Shown here one piece after another: positions 48,597 through 58,476 of a stretch of DNA of 64,000 bases. The notes below the pieces were generated by a model that made no database searches, was not told the DNA's origin, and saw nothing but the letters and a program-made list of their open reading frames with translations. Each line of letters starts with the position of its first letter. Position 1 is the first letter of the stretch. Origin of the DNA: Serpula lacrymans var. lacrymans S7.9 (Eukaryota; Basidiomycota; Agaricomycetes; Boletales; Serpulaceae); the NCBI RefSeq assembly GCF_000218685.1, contig NW_006763307.1, positions 280,854-344,853 on the forward strand. Reading direction: 5' to 3'. The translations under genes were made by a program, and so were the position numbers.

Positions 48597-51282
48597 CTTT
48601 GATACGCGGCCCCCAGCATTAAGGGGAGTACTTAGCTCAGCAGTTGGTGTGGAACCGCTGTTGATCAGCATCTGCTACTTTGCCACCACATATCATCCGC
48701 GACATCAAGAAAAAGCTTCATATGGAATCCAACAACATTGTAACCATTCATCGCCGCAATGACAGACCAAATATCCACATTATGGTCACAAAAATGGTGT
48801 ATCCAATCAAAACTAAATATGATCTAATTCGTGCACTGGGGATTGACCATGGAACTCAAGCCCCATCATTTATGATTTTTGACAACACTAGGAACCAGAC
48901 AGAGCACTGATGTAAGGTCATATAATCAGTCTTGCCATCTGAACACCAAGACAAAGTTGTCTGGTTCCATACAGGGATGAGCGATCAGTTTCGTAGAGAC
49001 ACGATAGAACAGCTATGCACGAGGGACTTGTGTAGCATCTGTTGTACAGATGCTGCAGGTATGGTGCGTCAGCTATCAAATATTTTTGTACTTGTATCCA
49101 AAGACAAGTAGGGTCTAGACTTACACAGCATTAAGCTTGTGATACAATGGGGGTATACAAAATCTCTGTGTTCACTCTTACAACGCTTTGGGTGTGCTGC
49201 ACGCAATGTGAACATTGAAGCAACTGCAATTTATTTTGTTGAACCACGGCACTTTGATAGCCATAAATGATCATCCAAGAGAAAAAATATGGAGGATCAG
49301 CAAAAGCTAGCACAAAAGCGGCATAAAACTCACCATGAAGATGATGAAGGTCCGTCGAACAAAGAGCTGTTTGTCGAGGCCGAGCCTGAGGAGGGCAGTG
49401 GCAATAGTGGTGGTGATGGGGATGTAGTGATGGCACCTGTAGAGAGTGAGACAATAGGGCAATCATGCCATATTCATTCAAGTGGATTCTCTCACCTTGA
49501 GTTGGCATCCAGCTCCGAGTCTAGGACCAAAATCCTACTGGCCAATCTTCCAGTTGCAGAGCTCGAGATGGTGGAGATGGATATCTTTATTAATTCTTGC
49601 TTGTGCCGACGCTGCGTTGTTGACAAATACTTTGCAAATCCTGATGGTATGTTGTGTCAGTTACTTTATAACAAAGAAAAATAGCTTACCTGCAGTGAAG
49701 AACACAGTGAGAACGGTGGCGGCAGGTGTGTGTGAGAGATGCAGCTGTTGTTTGTTGCAGCTTTGTTGCAATATTTGCAACCAGGACTTGTGCATCCTGT
49801 TTGTCCCATTATCGCTGCCTCAGTTAACGCATGCTAAACGCAAGATGAAAACCAAGGACTATCAAACGGGCCCAAACGACTTATGCCTGCGAGATGCACT
49901 TGAAGATTGGAGAGAGAAGCAGATGGTTGATGCTGGTTATGGAGGTGTCGACTTTTTTGGGGCCCAACTTGTCATCGCCAACAAAATCCTCGACTGCATT
50001 GTTGATCTTGCTCACTATGGCAAATTAACAGATGTTGCTAAACTGAAGGAGCAGACAGATTGGTGCTATGCTGATGAGTTTGGTAGAAAAATCATTGAGC
50101 TTGTGCAAACGCACCACCCACCACCTTCACTTCCTGTACAAGGACCTTTATTCACCATACAGCCACTTAATACAATGGTGCTACCTTCGTTGTCAAATGC
50201 TGAAGATATAGCCTCTGCATCAACAACTAAGAAGAAGAGGTTGTGTAAAGCTTGTGGGAGCACCACTCATATCTGTGCATTGTACCACCACAGTGACCAG
50301 CTGACAAGTACTCATATATTCTTAGCATCAAATCGCCTCTGCCCGAAGTATGGCTCCATCCCATCAAAGCCCCGGAAGACACAGAATCATCCCAATGACG
50401 AGAATATTAAGCCCGCACAAAATGGTGAGCATACCACAGTGTAAAATAAGTCAGTCTACAAGGTCAGCACCAGTTATTTTAACACTCTCACTATCGCCCT
50501 CCCCGGATGTAGATACTCCTAATCCTTTTTTTTTGTATAATCCCAAAGCCGCTTGCTACCTTATCATCAACAGAAAATTGCAACTTACAACCAGCAGTAA
50601 ACTTGTGCGGTTTAGTCTCTAAAAGCCGCTTTGTAAGTTTTTTAATTGTCTTGGTCATATCTGGTGGTTGGTGGCGGATTGTATGGTGGAGGAGGTGGAA
50701 TGCATTTTCAACAGCTTATTTGTGCTGCATACTTATGCTTCCCAACAGCAACAAAGATATGTATCCATGGCAAGAACGAGGCCTCAATGCAACCCACATC
50801 TCCAGAATTCATGGCATGGCATAAATCAACATACATGAGCTCATCACAATTGCGGAGGAGTTGGTTTTCATACACTTTGTCACGCTCATGGAAAGGTTTG
50901 CTGTGTTCTTTACGCAAATCAGGACTGGTCCCAACATACTTGGCCACAATTGCTTCAGACATGTCAACTATGTCCTCCCATGTGGGTTTTGTAGTTGCAA
51001 ACAGCTCGATTGATGAGCACTGTGGATTTCTTTTGGTAATCTCATGTTGCCAGCAGTTAAGCATTGATGCTGTCAAGTCATGGTGCACAATGTCATGCAT
51101 ACACCTGAATCCAGGCTTGCTGATGAACTTTCCTGTCTCTTTAGGATGCAGCATCCCAATGTGCTCATACAAGCTATTTGGGTCACTTCAAGAGTCTGCA
51201 GGCTGCAGGTACGTCCGCCAGATTGCATCAGTGCATGCCATTTTATAATGGAAGAGCCCTGGCAGAAACACAATGTATTGAA

Positions 51283-51427
51283 ACCAATCTTTTACTGTAG
51301 TTTTCACACTCCATGCCATGCAGCACTTTCCCTTTTATTCGAACTCCACTTTCCCACGTTGCGCTGCCTTTCTTTCTATTTTAGATACAAGTCTCTCACG
51401 CAGTGGAGCTGGTCACACGGGCTGTGC
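51283..51427 (-). mobile_element. LTR1 fragment
   Basis: 145 bp matching the interior of LTR1 (from the AAGTGCCACATGGCAC-like region to CACACGGGCTG), truncated at both ends, between a DUF6589 fragment and R3. Mirrored exactly at 62027-62171. Confidence 0.75.
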
Positions 51428-53087
51428 TGTCATGCACCAAAGTTGATTGGTAGCATGGACAGGTGTCAATAACGAAGCAAATATTCAAAAAGACTTGCCT
51501 TTGCGCCACACAGGCACAGTGCCACATGGAATAGTAATTAATATTGCCTGTTTTGAACTTGTGGCTGATCAGCACCACCTCTATTAGGCAATCCAGTCAC
51601 GCTCACCTTTGCTTTTCCATTCGGTACTTTCGGCATTTTGGCAAATTTTCACGTCGCCACTGGCTACACATTGCATTGCGCCCTCGCTTTTGTCGTTTCC
51701 CCCCCTTCCTTTGCCTAGCCCCACCATGGGCCCCTTCCTCTCCTTTTTATTCTCACCTGACGGTGGTTTCTGGATCCCCATTCTAATCCACTTTTTTGTC
51801 ACCTCCACCCTCCTCCTCCTCATCTTATTTGCCACCCCACCATTTCTGATGTCACCACTTCCTATCCGCTTCCGTCGCCAATCCATTGACTACCACGTGC
51901 CACTGCTGATATCAGCAAAGCCCCAGCGGCCAGTCCAAATAGGGCAACAGGTCCATCTTTATGACATTGATCTACCATCATATACTATCAAAACATCGGT
52001 CGCTCGTCTTGCCTGGTTGGAGTGTGGGTGGGTAGTTTTTGAGCTGGAGAAGGTTCATCCCCTTGCGTTGCCCATGTTCATCACTGTCCCATTCACTTGG
52101 GTACACTTATCTTTTGTCCATCGTCTTCGCTACAGTTACACCTACCACACGCTGCCTGGGATTCACTTGTTCCAAATTGGAACTACTCCTCTCCCTCCCT
52201 CGTTTGATCAGGTGGTCCAACACAACCAGTCCATTGGTAAGGCCATGGAACTGTCGGATTTGGACTAGGTGGTGGACCGGTGGCTCCAGTTTCTTTTTTT
52301 CAGCAGAACATTCACTTACAGTGCGATTATTTTTGATTTTTGAATCATTTTTATGGACACATAGTTTTTTAGAATGTCTGACTGACAATAAAGGAACTGT
52401 GTTGATACTGATAGTGTTTTGCCTTGCCCTTTTTTTACTGTATCTTCCCATGACATCATGATTTTCCTGCTCTCTTTTTGCTATTGGACTTTACTTTATG
52501 GCTGTACAAACCTGTGACATTACTCACAGCATTTATTGTTCTATCCCTTTCTTTTCCTTTTTTTGACAATCTTATCCTGTACTACCTACGCAGGATTTGT
52601 CAGTGTACATTCCTTCCTTCATGTTCTTTCTCATTCTTTTTGCACAGCTATACTGTGCATAGCCTACTTTTCTTTTACTATATAAACCCCTGTATTTTAC
52701 CTTGTAAAAAAAACAACAAGAACTCGAATCCAGACTTCTTCTCTAATCTTAAGTTCACTACTCTGCTGCTTGTGATCCAGTGTGGTCACAACACTTCTCA
52801 CTGCTACCACTGTCAACTGTTGTCATCGTCACTTCCCACTTTTGAAGTCATTGTCATCCCTTTCGATTAGAGTCCTTCTGAGCACTACAGTTTGTGCGTC
52901 AGGAGCCTGCTATCACTGGGAACCTCGTCATATTATCATTCTCAAACCTACCTTGTGCTACAATTAGCAAGGTAGTGCTCATCTATACTCGTCACTAAGC
53001 CCCTATCTTCTATAAATTCAACTATCCCTCCTCCTCAAAACCCACACTCATACACCTCTGGGTTTTACTTTGAAGGATCTTTATACG
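51428..53087 (+). repeat. R3 copy 1 (5' region of TE-X), truncated
   Basis: Begins TGTCATGCACCAAAG; includes the 180-codon frame (51726-52268), TATA box near 52680 and most of the first-exon region. It stops at ...TTTATACG (53087), where the DUF6589 fragment starts. It lacks about 140 bp present at the same end of copies 2 and 3. Confidence 0.85.
51726..52268 (+). CDS. 180-aa putative membrane protein in R3 (copy 1)
   Basis: Same frame as 35135-35677 with substitutions such as FFITST to FFVTST. Identical to the copy at 61186-61728. One predicted membrane segment (IHFFVTSTLLLLILFATPPF). Function unknown; may be non-functional. Confidence 0.35.
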   Translation: MGPFLSFLFSPDGGFWIPILIHFFVTSTLLLLILFATPPFLMSPLPIRFRRQSIDYHVPLLISAKPQRPVQIGQQVHLYDIDLPSYTIKTSVARLAWLECGWVVFELEKVHPLALPMFITVPFTWVHLSFVHRLRYSYTYHTLPGIHLFQIGTTPLPPSFDQVVQHNQSIGKAMELSDLD

Positions 53088-53614
53088 CAGTTTGGAAATC
53101 AATATCAAAATTGTCGTAAGCAAAAGCTGACTGCATAGACCACACAGCTTGTTTGATTTGACTTGATATCCCATGTGGCATAGAGTTCACTGCCTGATGA
53201 ATTGATGTGACACTGACAGACAAGCCAGTGTGTGCAAGGACGTCAACAACTTTCTCGGGGGCCCCAGTTGAGTGCAGGAAGATACCGAGGAGACCTTGCA
53301 GGTAATTGCATCTCTTGTTTACACTCTGTAGGAAGATACTGATGCAAACAATGGCTTTCTGAGTGAATCCCCATTAATTTTTATTCAAGGCCATTTTCGG
53401 ACATTCTCACCACAAGAAAAAGTGCCTTTTTTCGATCCTCTGCTCGCTTTGCTCAGCGGCTATTTTTTTCACCACTCTTGCTGGCTATCAAGTTGGGATC
53501 TCTGGTATGTTCTTCATTCATTTCCTCCTCATCATCACTTTCTGACTCTCTTTCCTCATCATCACCTCCAATTTCACCGAGATCCATCCCTGCCTCATCC
53601 ACTAGGATATCTGA

Positions 53615-54032
53615 TGTAACAACCAAGAGTTAGTTACTCTGGCGCACAACTAGAACCAACTATAGAGATGATGATGAGGGAGTGGTTACCCTTTAGACTT
53701 CAACAAGTTAGTTGTGAGGATACAACAGGAGGACTCGCTGAGGAGTCTCCTGGGCCTATTGAGGTATATATACTACTACAGGTTGTTTGTACATGTTGTA
53801 CTATACAGTTGATAAAGCAGTGGCTGATGATGTCAGAGGGCGCAGCCCGTGTGGCCAGCTCCACTGCGTGAGAGACTTAGTAGCTAAAATAAGAAGAAAA
53901 GCAGCGCAGAGCGCGAGAAAGAGGAGTTCGAACAAAAGGGAAAGTGCCGCATGGCACAAATGTGAGAAAACTACAGTAAAAGGTTAAAGAGGAGAATAAA
54001 AATTAAAGGTCCGAAAATGCGTTATCGTAACA
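53615..54032 (+). mobile_element. Solo LTR, family LTR1, TSD TCTGA
   Basis: 418 bp, TGTAACAACCAAGAG ... GTTATCGTAACA, flanked by TCTGA at 53610-53614 and 54033-54037. Contains GTATATATACTAC. It interrupts the DUF6589 gene. Confidence 0.92.
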
Positions 54033-54556
54033 TCTGAGGCTTCCGAGTTGTTTCCCAAGAGGGCCATCATCAAACCCCAAAGGTTTGGGGTGATAGTCTT
54101 TATTTTCCGTGAAATTGACTGCATGAATCCCCCTTCTAGTTGCTCCAACGTGACTGCTGTTGCACAAAAGTGTAGGTTGTGACGCTGGTGAGTGAGTTCT
54201 TTAACCTCTTTACATAAGCAAGACTTGACAGCATCCATTGCCCATGCAAAGATGTTCTGCCTAGTTGATGGATGGCTATACAAGACTGTACAGATGTCTT
54301 CAGCCTCTTGGACAATTATTTCTTGGGTGCGGCAATGAGTAAGAGGTTGACTGTTAAGGATTTCATAGAGAAGTGATGACAAAGTAGCATTATTTTGTTT
54401 TAAAGTGTACAAGATGTTGTTGATACCCTCCGAGGAGATCATTTGAGCTGTCTAAAGGATTTGAAAAGTGTGCCATTCTAACTGTCTCTTCCCCCTACAC
54501 GTTGACTCTGCATGTCCAAACTTAATTACCAATTTTGGTGTTGGTTACTTTTATGT

Positions 54557-54769
54557 TGCTCCGTATGGCCGGTCTTCTTTTGGCAGGAGCACCGTTTCTT
54601 ACAGGGTGAACAAATAGACTTAAATATTCAGCCACAGCAAAGTTTGCCAGTCGGCTTGGGGTGTTATCCTCAACACTAAAGTTTCGATAAAACTTCGGAA
54701 AAATATTTATTATGTAATCAAATGTGGCTACACTAGGATGTAGGAGAACACCCCGCCGAGTGGAGTCTG
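54557..54769 (-). repeat. Right terminal inverted repeat of TE-A
   Basis: Inverted match to 46497-46713, placed upstream of the DUF6589 gene start (54442). Confidence 0.85.
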
Positions 54770-55212
54770 AAGATTTGGTCTAATATTCCAACTCAATTCA
54801 ACTCAGTGGAAAGTCAGTCAAACTCCTATGCATGTGATTTTTCAAAATACCTTCAGTTTGGCTGTAATATTTGCACCAAATAACTGTTTGGATCATTTTT
54901 AAATACCTGCTAAGGCGAGTTACTTGAATGCAATATGATACATTGAATGCGAAAAGAAGTACTTCCAACGCGGAGAATAAGCATCCACAAAGGATCGGAT
55001 AGGTACTGTAAGTATAATGCTATCCTCTGAAAAAAGAAAGCCAAGCTTAGTGTAGGATTACGATCTCCGACGGAAGTATTAGAAGTACATCGTCCCAAAT
55101 ATACAACTGATCCCAAAATACCAGGTTGTAAGTCCTTGTGATAACTATCCGGTAGTCATTAACAAGTCATTACGCTAGATCCTACTATCCATGCGGCAAC
55201 CTGAGGCAGTCT
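54770..55212. other. Intergenic between TE-A and homeodomain gene
   Basis: No gene seen; should include the 3' UTR of the homeodomain gene. Confidence 0.4.
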
Positions 55213-56429
55213 TCACTGTGTCAACGTTGATCGGCGGCCAAGGCCACAGAGAGCTAGAGCGGCACGCATCACATCCTCATCTTCGGCTGCTTCTTTTGAC
55301 TTACTCTCTTCACGAGTTAATTGTAGCGAGCCAAGCTTTCGAATGCTTGTATGCGCATTGCGTGGACGTTGCCCGAATTGTGAATCAGCACCGAAGCTGC
55401 TGTCAGGTGTGATAGCTTCCTCGCTATCGTCCTCTGTATCTTCGTCATCTCCGTGACTACTCTTCTTTCTGTTTGGACGATTTACGCTAACTCCTTTCTC
55501 TTTATCTGCGAGTCTGGCAGCGGCACATGCCCACTCCAATGTTCTTCTCCCACCTTTACCTTCACCCAGACCTAACCCAAACTCGACGAGTTCGCGGGCT
55601 GGTGGGCTGGCAGGCGGTGCAAGCGGAGATGAAGGCATATTGTCCCATAGGGTTGCATGTGGGTCGGGCGTGTGTGCTCGCGTGCGCGTAGGTGGAGGCC
55701 GAAGTTCAGAGCGAGTAGCGATACGATCAAGAGAGGGACGAGAGCGAGAAGGCGTTCGAAGCGGTGCGTGTGTACCCGATGGAGTGCTGAGAGTACGCGT
55801 ATGACTGCGTAGATGATTGGGGCGGGGGGTTGTTTGCGAAAGTGAAGACCTGACAGGCGTTGAAGCTGATGGCGTGGAGTGTCCTACATTGCTGGTCCTG
55901 GATATACGCGTGGGGAACGGTGAGTGGTTGATAGTGTTTGATGAATTTGTTGCGTTATGAAGCGCGACTTTGCGCTCCGTCTGTCGTTTATTTTGGAACC
56001 AAATGGTTACTGATTTTATTTCCCTGTTACAGCCAATCAGCCTCCGCCATGTTGGACGAGAGAAACCATATAGAAGAGTAGGAGAAGAAAGGTAAAGAGG
56101 GTTGAAATAGATAATGCATACATTCCGGCAGCCTTCGCGACTTCTTCGCGTTCCTCTCGCGTCGGGTGCGAAGTTTGGTGGAACAACTGTTCGAGCATCA
56201 TAAGCTGTACGTTGGAAAAGCGCTTCCGTGTACGACGCTCATTATTTGAGCCAAGATTACTGCTTCCATCCTCTGACGAAATACTAGCCGCTGAAGACGT
56301 TCTTGATAGCGAGGATGTCAGCGGGGGGGTGCGTGCTATGGGTTTTGTAAGGGTGTAGTGTAATGGTTGGTGGTCGCGTGGTGGGATATCGGCATGTAAT
56401 GAATGATGAGTGTTAGATGGTAGGGACAT
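55213..56429 (-). CDS. Homeodomain transcription factor
   Basis: ATG at 56427-56429 (MSLPSNTHHSLHADIPP), one intron of about 98 nt (56024-56121), stop at 55213-55215; about 370 residues. The homeodomain lies near residues 64-123: TRKRFSNVQLMMLEQLFHQT (helix 1 side), THPTREEREEVAKAAGM-like helix 2, then after the intron EIKSVTIWFQNKRQTERK, the recognition helix with the invariant W-F-x-N-x-R. The rest is Ser/Thr/Arg/Pro-rich with an acidic Ser patch (DDEDTEDDSEEA), as usual for fungal homeobox regulators. Expected to bind DNA in the nucleus; target genes unknown. It is TALE-less (no three-residue loop insertion seen), unlike HD1 mating-type proteins. It sits in the spacer between the inverted repeat arms and appears intact. 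Confidence 0.9.
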
Positions 56430-57045
56430 AATTTCGAGTCGGGGGGAGTTTCACAAGCTGGTTGATGGGAGGCTCGACTATTTATGCTCGCCGCGCACAA
56501 GCAAACACTTGACGCGCTACGCGTTTCGCGTCGATCATGTGACCGTGGCGACTTCATTCGATGGACTGTTTCGTTTACACAAGTCACCACATCACTCTTA
56601 CCACCACAGCTATCTTTTAGATGTTGTCCCTCGTGGTATGGGACTGTCTGGATGTTGGACCAGCAGGAAATGACTTGCTTTTGCTTACATTCATATGGAC
56701 ACTTTCATTTCTCCCATTGGTTCCCATATGTTTTACATTTTTTTTGCTATTTCCTTTTTGGTACTACTATCAAACTGTACTTCCAAAAGGAAGAAATACC
56801 ATTTTTTGATCCTCCATATACTCAGAATTTGTCTGAATAAGTTGCCAGCTGTATAGCCATGTTTCCAACAAGTGCAGAGCATATTGACTCATATAGAACC
56901 AAAATGCGGACTCTCAGGAGTCATCCCATTGTTATATTCTCTATATTTATCCTCCACTCGTATTACCACTCACGCACTTGTTTTACCACCTTTCCAGCAA
57001 GACTGCAACTTGCTGTGACATATCCACTCAGTTTAGACTCAAAAG
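56430..57045. other. Upstream region of the homeodomain gene
   Basis: No supported gene; short open frames only. It should hold the homeodomain promoter. Ends at the nested LTR cluster. Confidence 0.4.
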
Positions 57046-57354
57046 TGTAACAACCAAGTTTTTATTCTCTGGCGAGTGGACAAACCCCCTTAGATAGGAC
57101 CAAGTTAGTTGATGGTATTCAACAGGAGGACTCACTGAGGAGTCTCCTTGAACTATTGGGGTTTATATACAGCTACAGATTATTTGTACACATGTACTAT
57201 ACAGTTGCTAAGGGTGGTGGCTGATAATGTCATAGGGTGCAGCCCTTGTGACCAGCTTCACCACATGAGAGAGTTGTACTATAAATAAAGGAGGCAGCAC
57301 AGCATGAGAAAGTAAAAGGGTAAATGGAGTTTGAAAAAAAAAGGAAAATGCTGC

Positions 57355-57776
57355 TGTGACAACACCAACAAGACACAGTCTTGGGGCACTGGAGCACAAT
57401 GAAAACAACACTCAAAAGAAGAGGAAGAGGTGGGAGTGGTTACCCATTTGGTAGGACTGAGTTAGTCGTTGGTAGACAACAGGAGGACTCGCTGAGTCCT
57501 TCCCCATATATTGCTCCTGTATATATACTAAAATACATGAGGTACTGTACAGTTGTAAATAAAGTTTAAGGTCCGATGTTTAGCATGTGACCAGTCACAT
57601 GGTGAGCCTAGACACTGGTCAGGTGATGTGTCACATGATTGGTCATGTGACTATAAAAAGGTTGAAAATGTAAAGTAAAGTAACTGGTCACATGATCAGT
57701 CATGTGACTTGGAAAATAAAAAGTAAAAGTACAAAAAAGTGAAGCGTAAGTAGGTGCTGGTATGTCAATTGTAACA
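57355..57776 (+). mobile_element. Solo LTR, subfamily LTR1b, TSD GCTGC, nested
   Basis: 422 bp, TGTGACAACACC ... TCAATTGTAACA, flanked by GCTGC at 57350-57354 and 57777-57781. Its 3' part carries repeated CACATG/CATGTG palindromic motifs, as in the copy at 59495-60005. Confidence 0.88.
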
Positions 57777-57792
57777 GCTGCGTGGCTCAAGT

Positions 57793-58476
57793 TGTGAGGC
57801 AATAATAAACTATAACAAAAACAATACCCATCTCCGACTGCACTTGCAGGGAGTAAGAGATACAATGAGCTTGAGGTCGACAGATGCTAGCGAATATAGC
57901 AAGTAGAGGACTTGGGAGTAAACTCAAGGGTTTCTGATGAGGAGTAAAGCAGGTAATTCAAGTAATAGAAAGCTAAAGAACTATACATGAGTGTGTAGGG
58001 TTTTTATAGCTAACCGTCTATCCCTCAGACCGAAAGAGGAATAAGAGAAAAATGGTCTGAGGGGAAACCGACCAATAAGAAAAAGGATAACTACCATACG
58101 ACTTTGAAGATTAATCAGCAGGTGAGAAAGTATACTAATAATAAGTATTGTCACACATGTTCAGGAACTGTATCCTCATGATCCTGACTAAAGCGTCTAT
58201 TAATATCTCCAGGTACTGATGGGGCTTGGAGCTGGTTGGCGAGATGCCTACCACTAGTCCTTACCCATTGTTCTGGCTGGCTGGGAGTGTTACCCAGTCT
58301 CTGATCTGCAATATGAAGTGGTAACAATGGTTGAGAAAGCCTGTGAGGGATGTGAGAAGCAAAATAGCAAATGATACCTCTAGCCCTAGAGCCAGAGGTG
58401 TGATGGGAAAAGTGTTTGAGAACCAAGACATGGAACGAAAAGATAAGAAAATAAGAAAATATAAATGATCCTTACA
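57793..58476. mobile_element. Solo LTR, diverged LTR2, TSD CAAGT, nested
   Basis: 684 bp, TGTGAGGCAATAATAAAC ... GATCCTTACA, flanked by CAAGT at 57788-57792 and 58477-58481. Recognisable LTR2 features are AAACTATA(T)AACAAAA near the start and AAGATAAGAAAAT near the end. Confidence 0.85.

Larger units (their letters stand above)
47385..48667. mobile_element. Composite insertion in the helicase, TSD GCATC
   Basis: Helicase coding sequence stops at 47384 and resumes in frame at 48668. GCATC flanks both sides (47380-47384, 48668-48672) and the insert starts TG and ends CA. It consists of LTR1, a stretch of unknown sequence (47799-47967 plus 48602-48667), and a nested LTR2. On the minus strand the unknown part encodes LLPKHYKAVAKSAP...WSLGAQWDFLHNVRES, a protein-like fragment I do not recognise. 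A matching right-hand LTR1 is absent. Confidence 0.6.
46801..50444 (+). pseudogene. RecQ-like DEAH helicase of TE-A, disrupted
   Basis: An in-frame exon from 46801 shows a Q-motif-like FGFQPCPWQIRS, Walker A TGSGKT (46928-46948), ITPLNILGDKN, VSPEHVL, DEAH in TIDEAHWISEWGD (about 47268-47306) and FRPEYGDLGRL. It is then broken at 47385 by an LTR-containing insertion and resumes at 48668 (ATLPPHIIRDIKKK, motif-IV region). VWFHTGMS, CTDAAGMGLDL (spliced) and RFGCAARN follow, with a C-terminal cysteine-rich region (CERCSCC, CNICNQD) and a zinc-knuckle-like CKACGSTTH ending at 50444. Stops: TAG 47230-47232 where Trp is expected, and TGA and TAA near 48908-48933. The family is a RecQ-like helicase common in basidiomycete repeats. 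The start exon was not found. Confidence 0.8.
49452..53087 (+). repeat. Left arm of a 3.6-kb inverted duplication
   Basis: Every position x in this arm matches the complement of position 113454 - x (checked at many places; all long open frames translate identically). The arm contains the helicase C-terminal half, a DUF6589 fragment, an LTR1 fragment and R3. The inner end is sharp at 53087/60367. The outer end is beyond the window on the right side. Confidence 0.95.
50708..54442 (-). pseudogene. DUF6589 transposon protein of TE-A, disrupted and missing its middle
   Basis: The N-terminal part runs from 54442 (INNILYTLKQNNATLSSLLYEIL; LWGLMMALLG), is cut by a solo LTR (53615-54032), then continues with VDEAGMDLGEIGGDDEER, an intron, and KAIVCISIFLQSVNKRCNYL to AYDNFDIDFQ at about 53090. 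R3 plus an LTR1 fragment follow (51283-53087). The C-terminal part (WFQYIVFLPGLFHYKMACTD, 51282 on; RPKETGK-like HPKETGKFISKPGFRCMHDI; HERDKVYENQLLRNCDEL; GKHKYAAQ) ends near 50708. This matches DUF6589 of Agaricomycetes, a transposon-linked family of unknown chemistry. About 350 central residues are absent. In-frame TGA codons: 53453-53455 and 51188-51190. Confidence 0.75.
46497..54769. mobile_element. TE-A: element bounded by 215-bp inverted repeats, RecQ-like helicase + DUF6589
   Basis: A 217-bp sequence at 46497-46713 reappears inverted at 54557-54769, with almost no difference apart from a 4-nt indel close to the outer end. Both begin CAGACTCC...ACTCGGCGGGGTG from outside. Between them are two convergent genes, a helicase (+) and a DUF6589 gene (-), each starting a few hundred bases inside its terminal repeat. 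Both are pseudogenes and hold later LTR and R3 insertions. The layout is that of a TIR DNA transposon, although no target-site duplication could be fixed. It lies between the chitinase and a homeodomain gene. Confidence 0.6.

Noticed and set aside
48625..48667. tRNA or SINE-head-like sequence (ACTTAGCTCAGCAGTTGG, box-A-like)
   Set aside because: No T-arm (GTTCGAATCC-like) at the right distance and no acceptor pairing; it lies within the composite insertion and is better left unassigned.
47799..48667. Reading the whole segment as a helicase intron
   Set aside because: It contains LTR2 with its own TSD and coding-like minus-strand sequence, and GCATC flanks the complete insert; an insertion explains it better.
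51609..52268. 219-codon version of the R3 frame starting upstream of the ATG
   Set aside because: The extension uses a non-ATG start; the first ATG gives 180 codons and this start is common to all copies.
52635..52660. Hairpin TGCACAG-CTATA-CTGTGCA in R3 as a terminator
   Set aside because: Eukaryotic element, short stem, no supporting context; noted only as a conserved palindrome in all R3 copies.
46497..54769. TGGTC as a target-site duplication of TE-A (left flank 46491-46495, right flank near 54776-54780)
   Set aside because: On the right it is separated from the repeat end by about seven bases, and five bases can match by chance.
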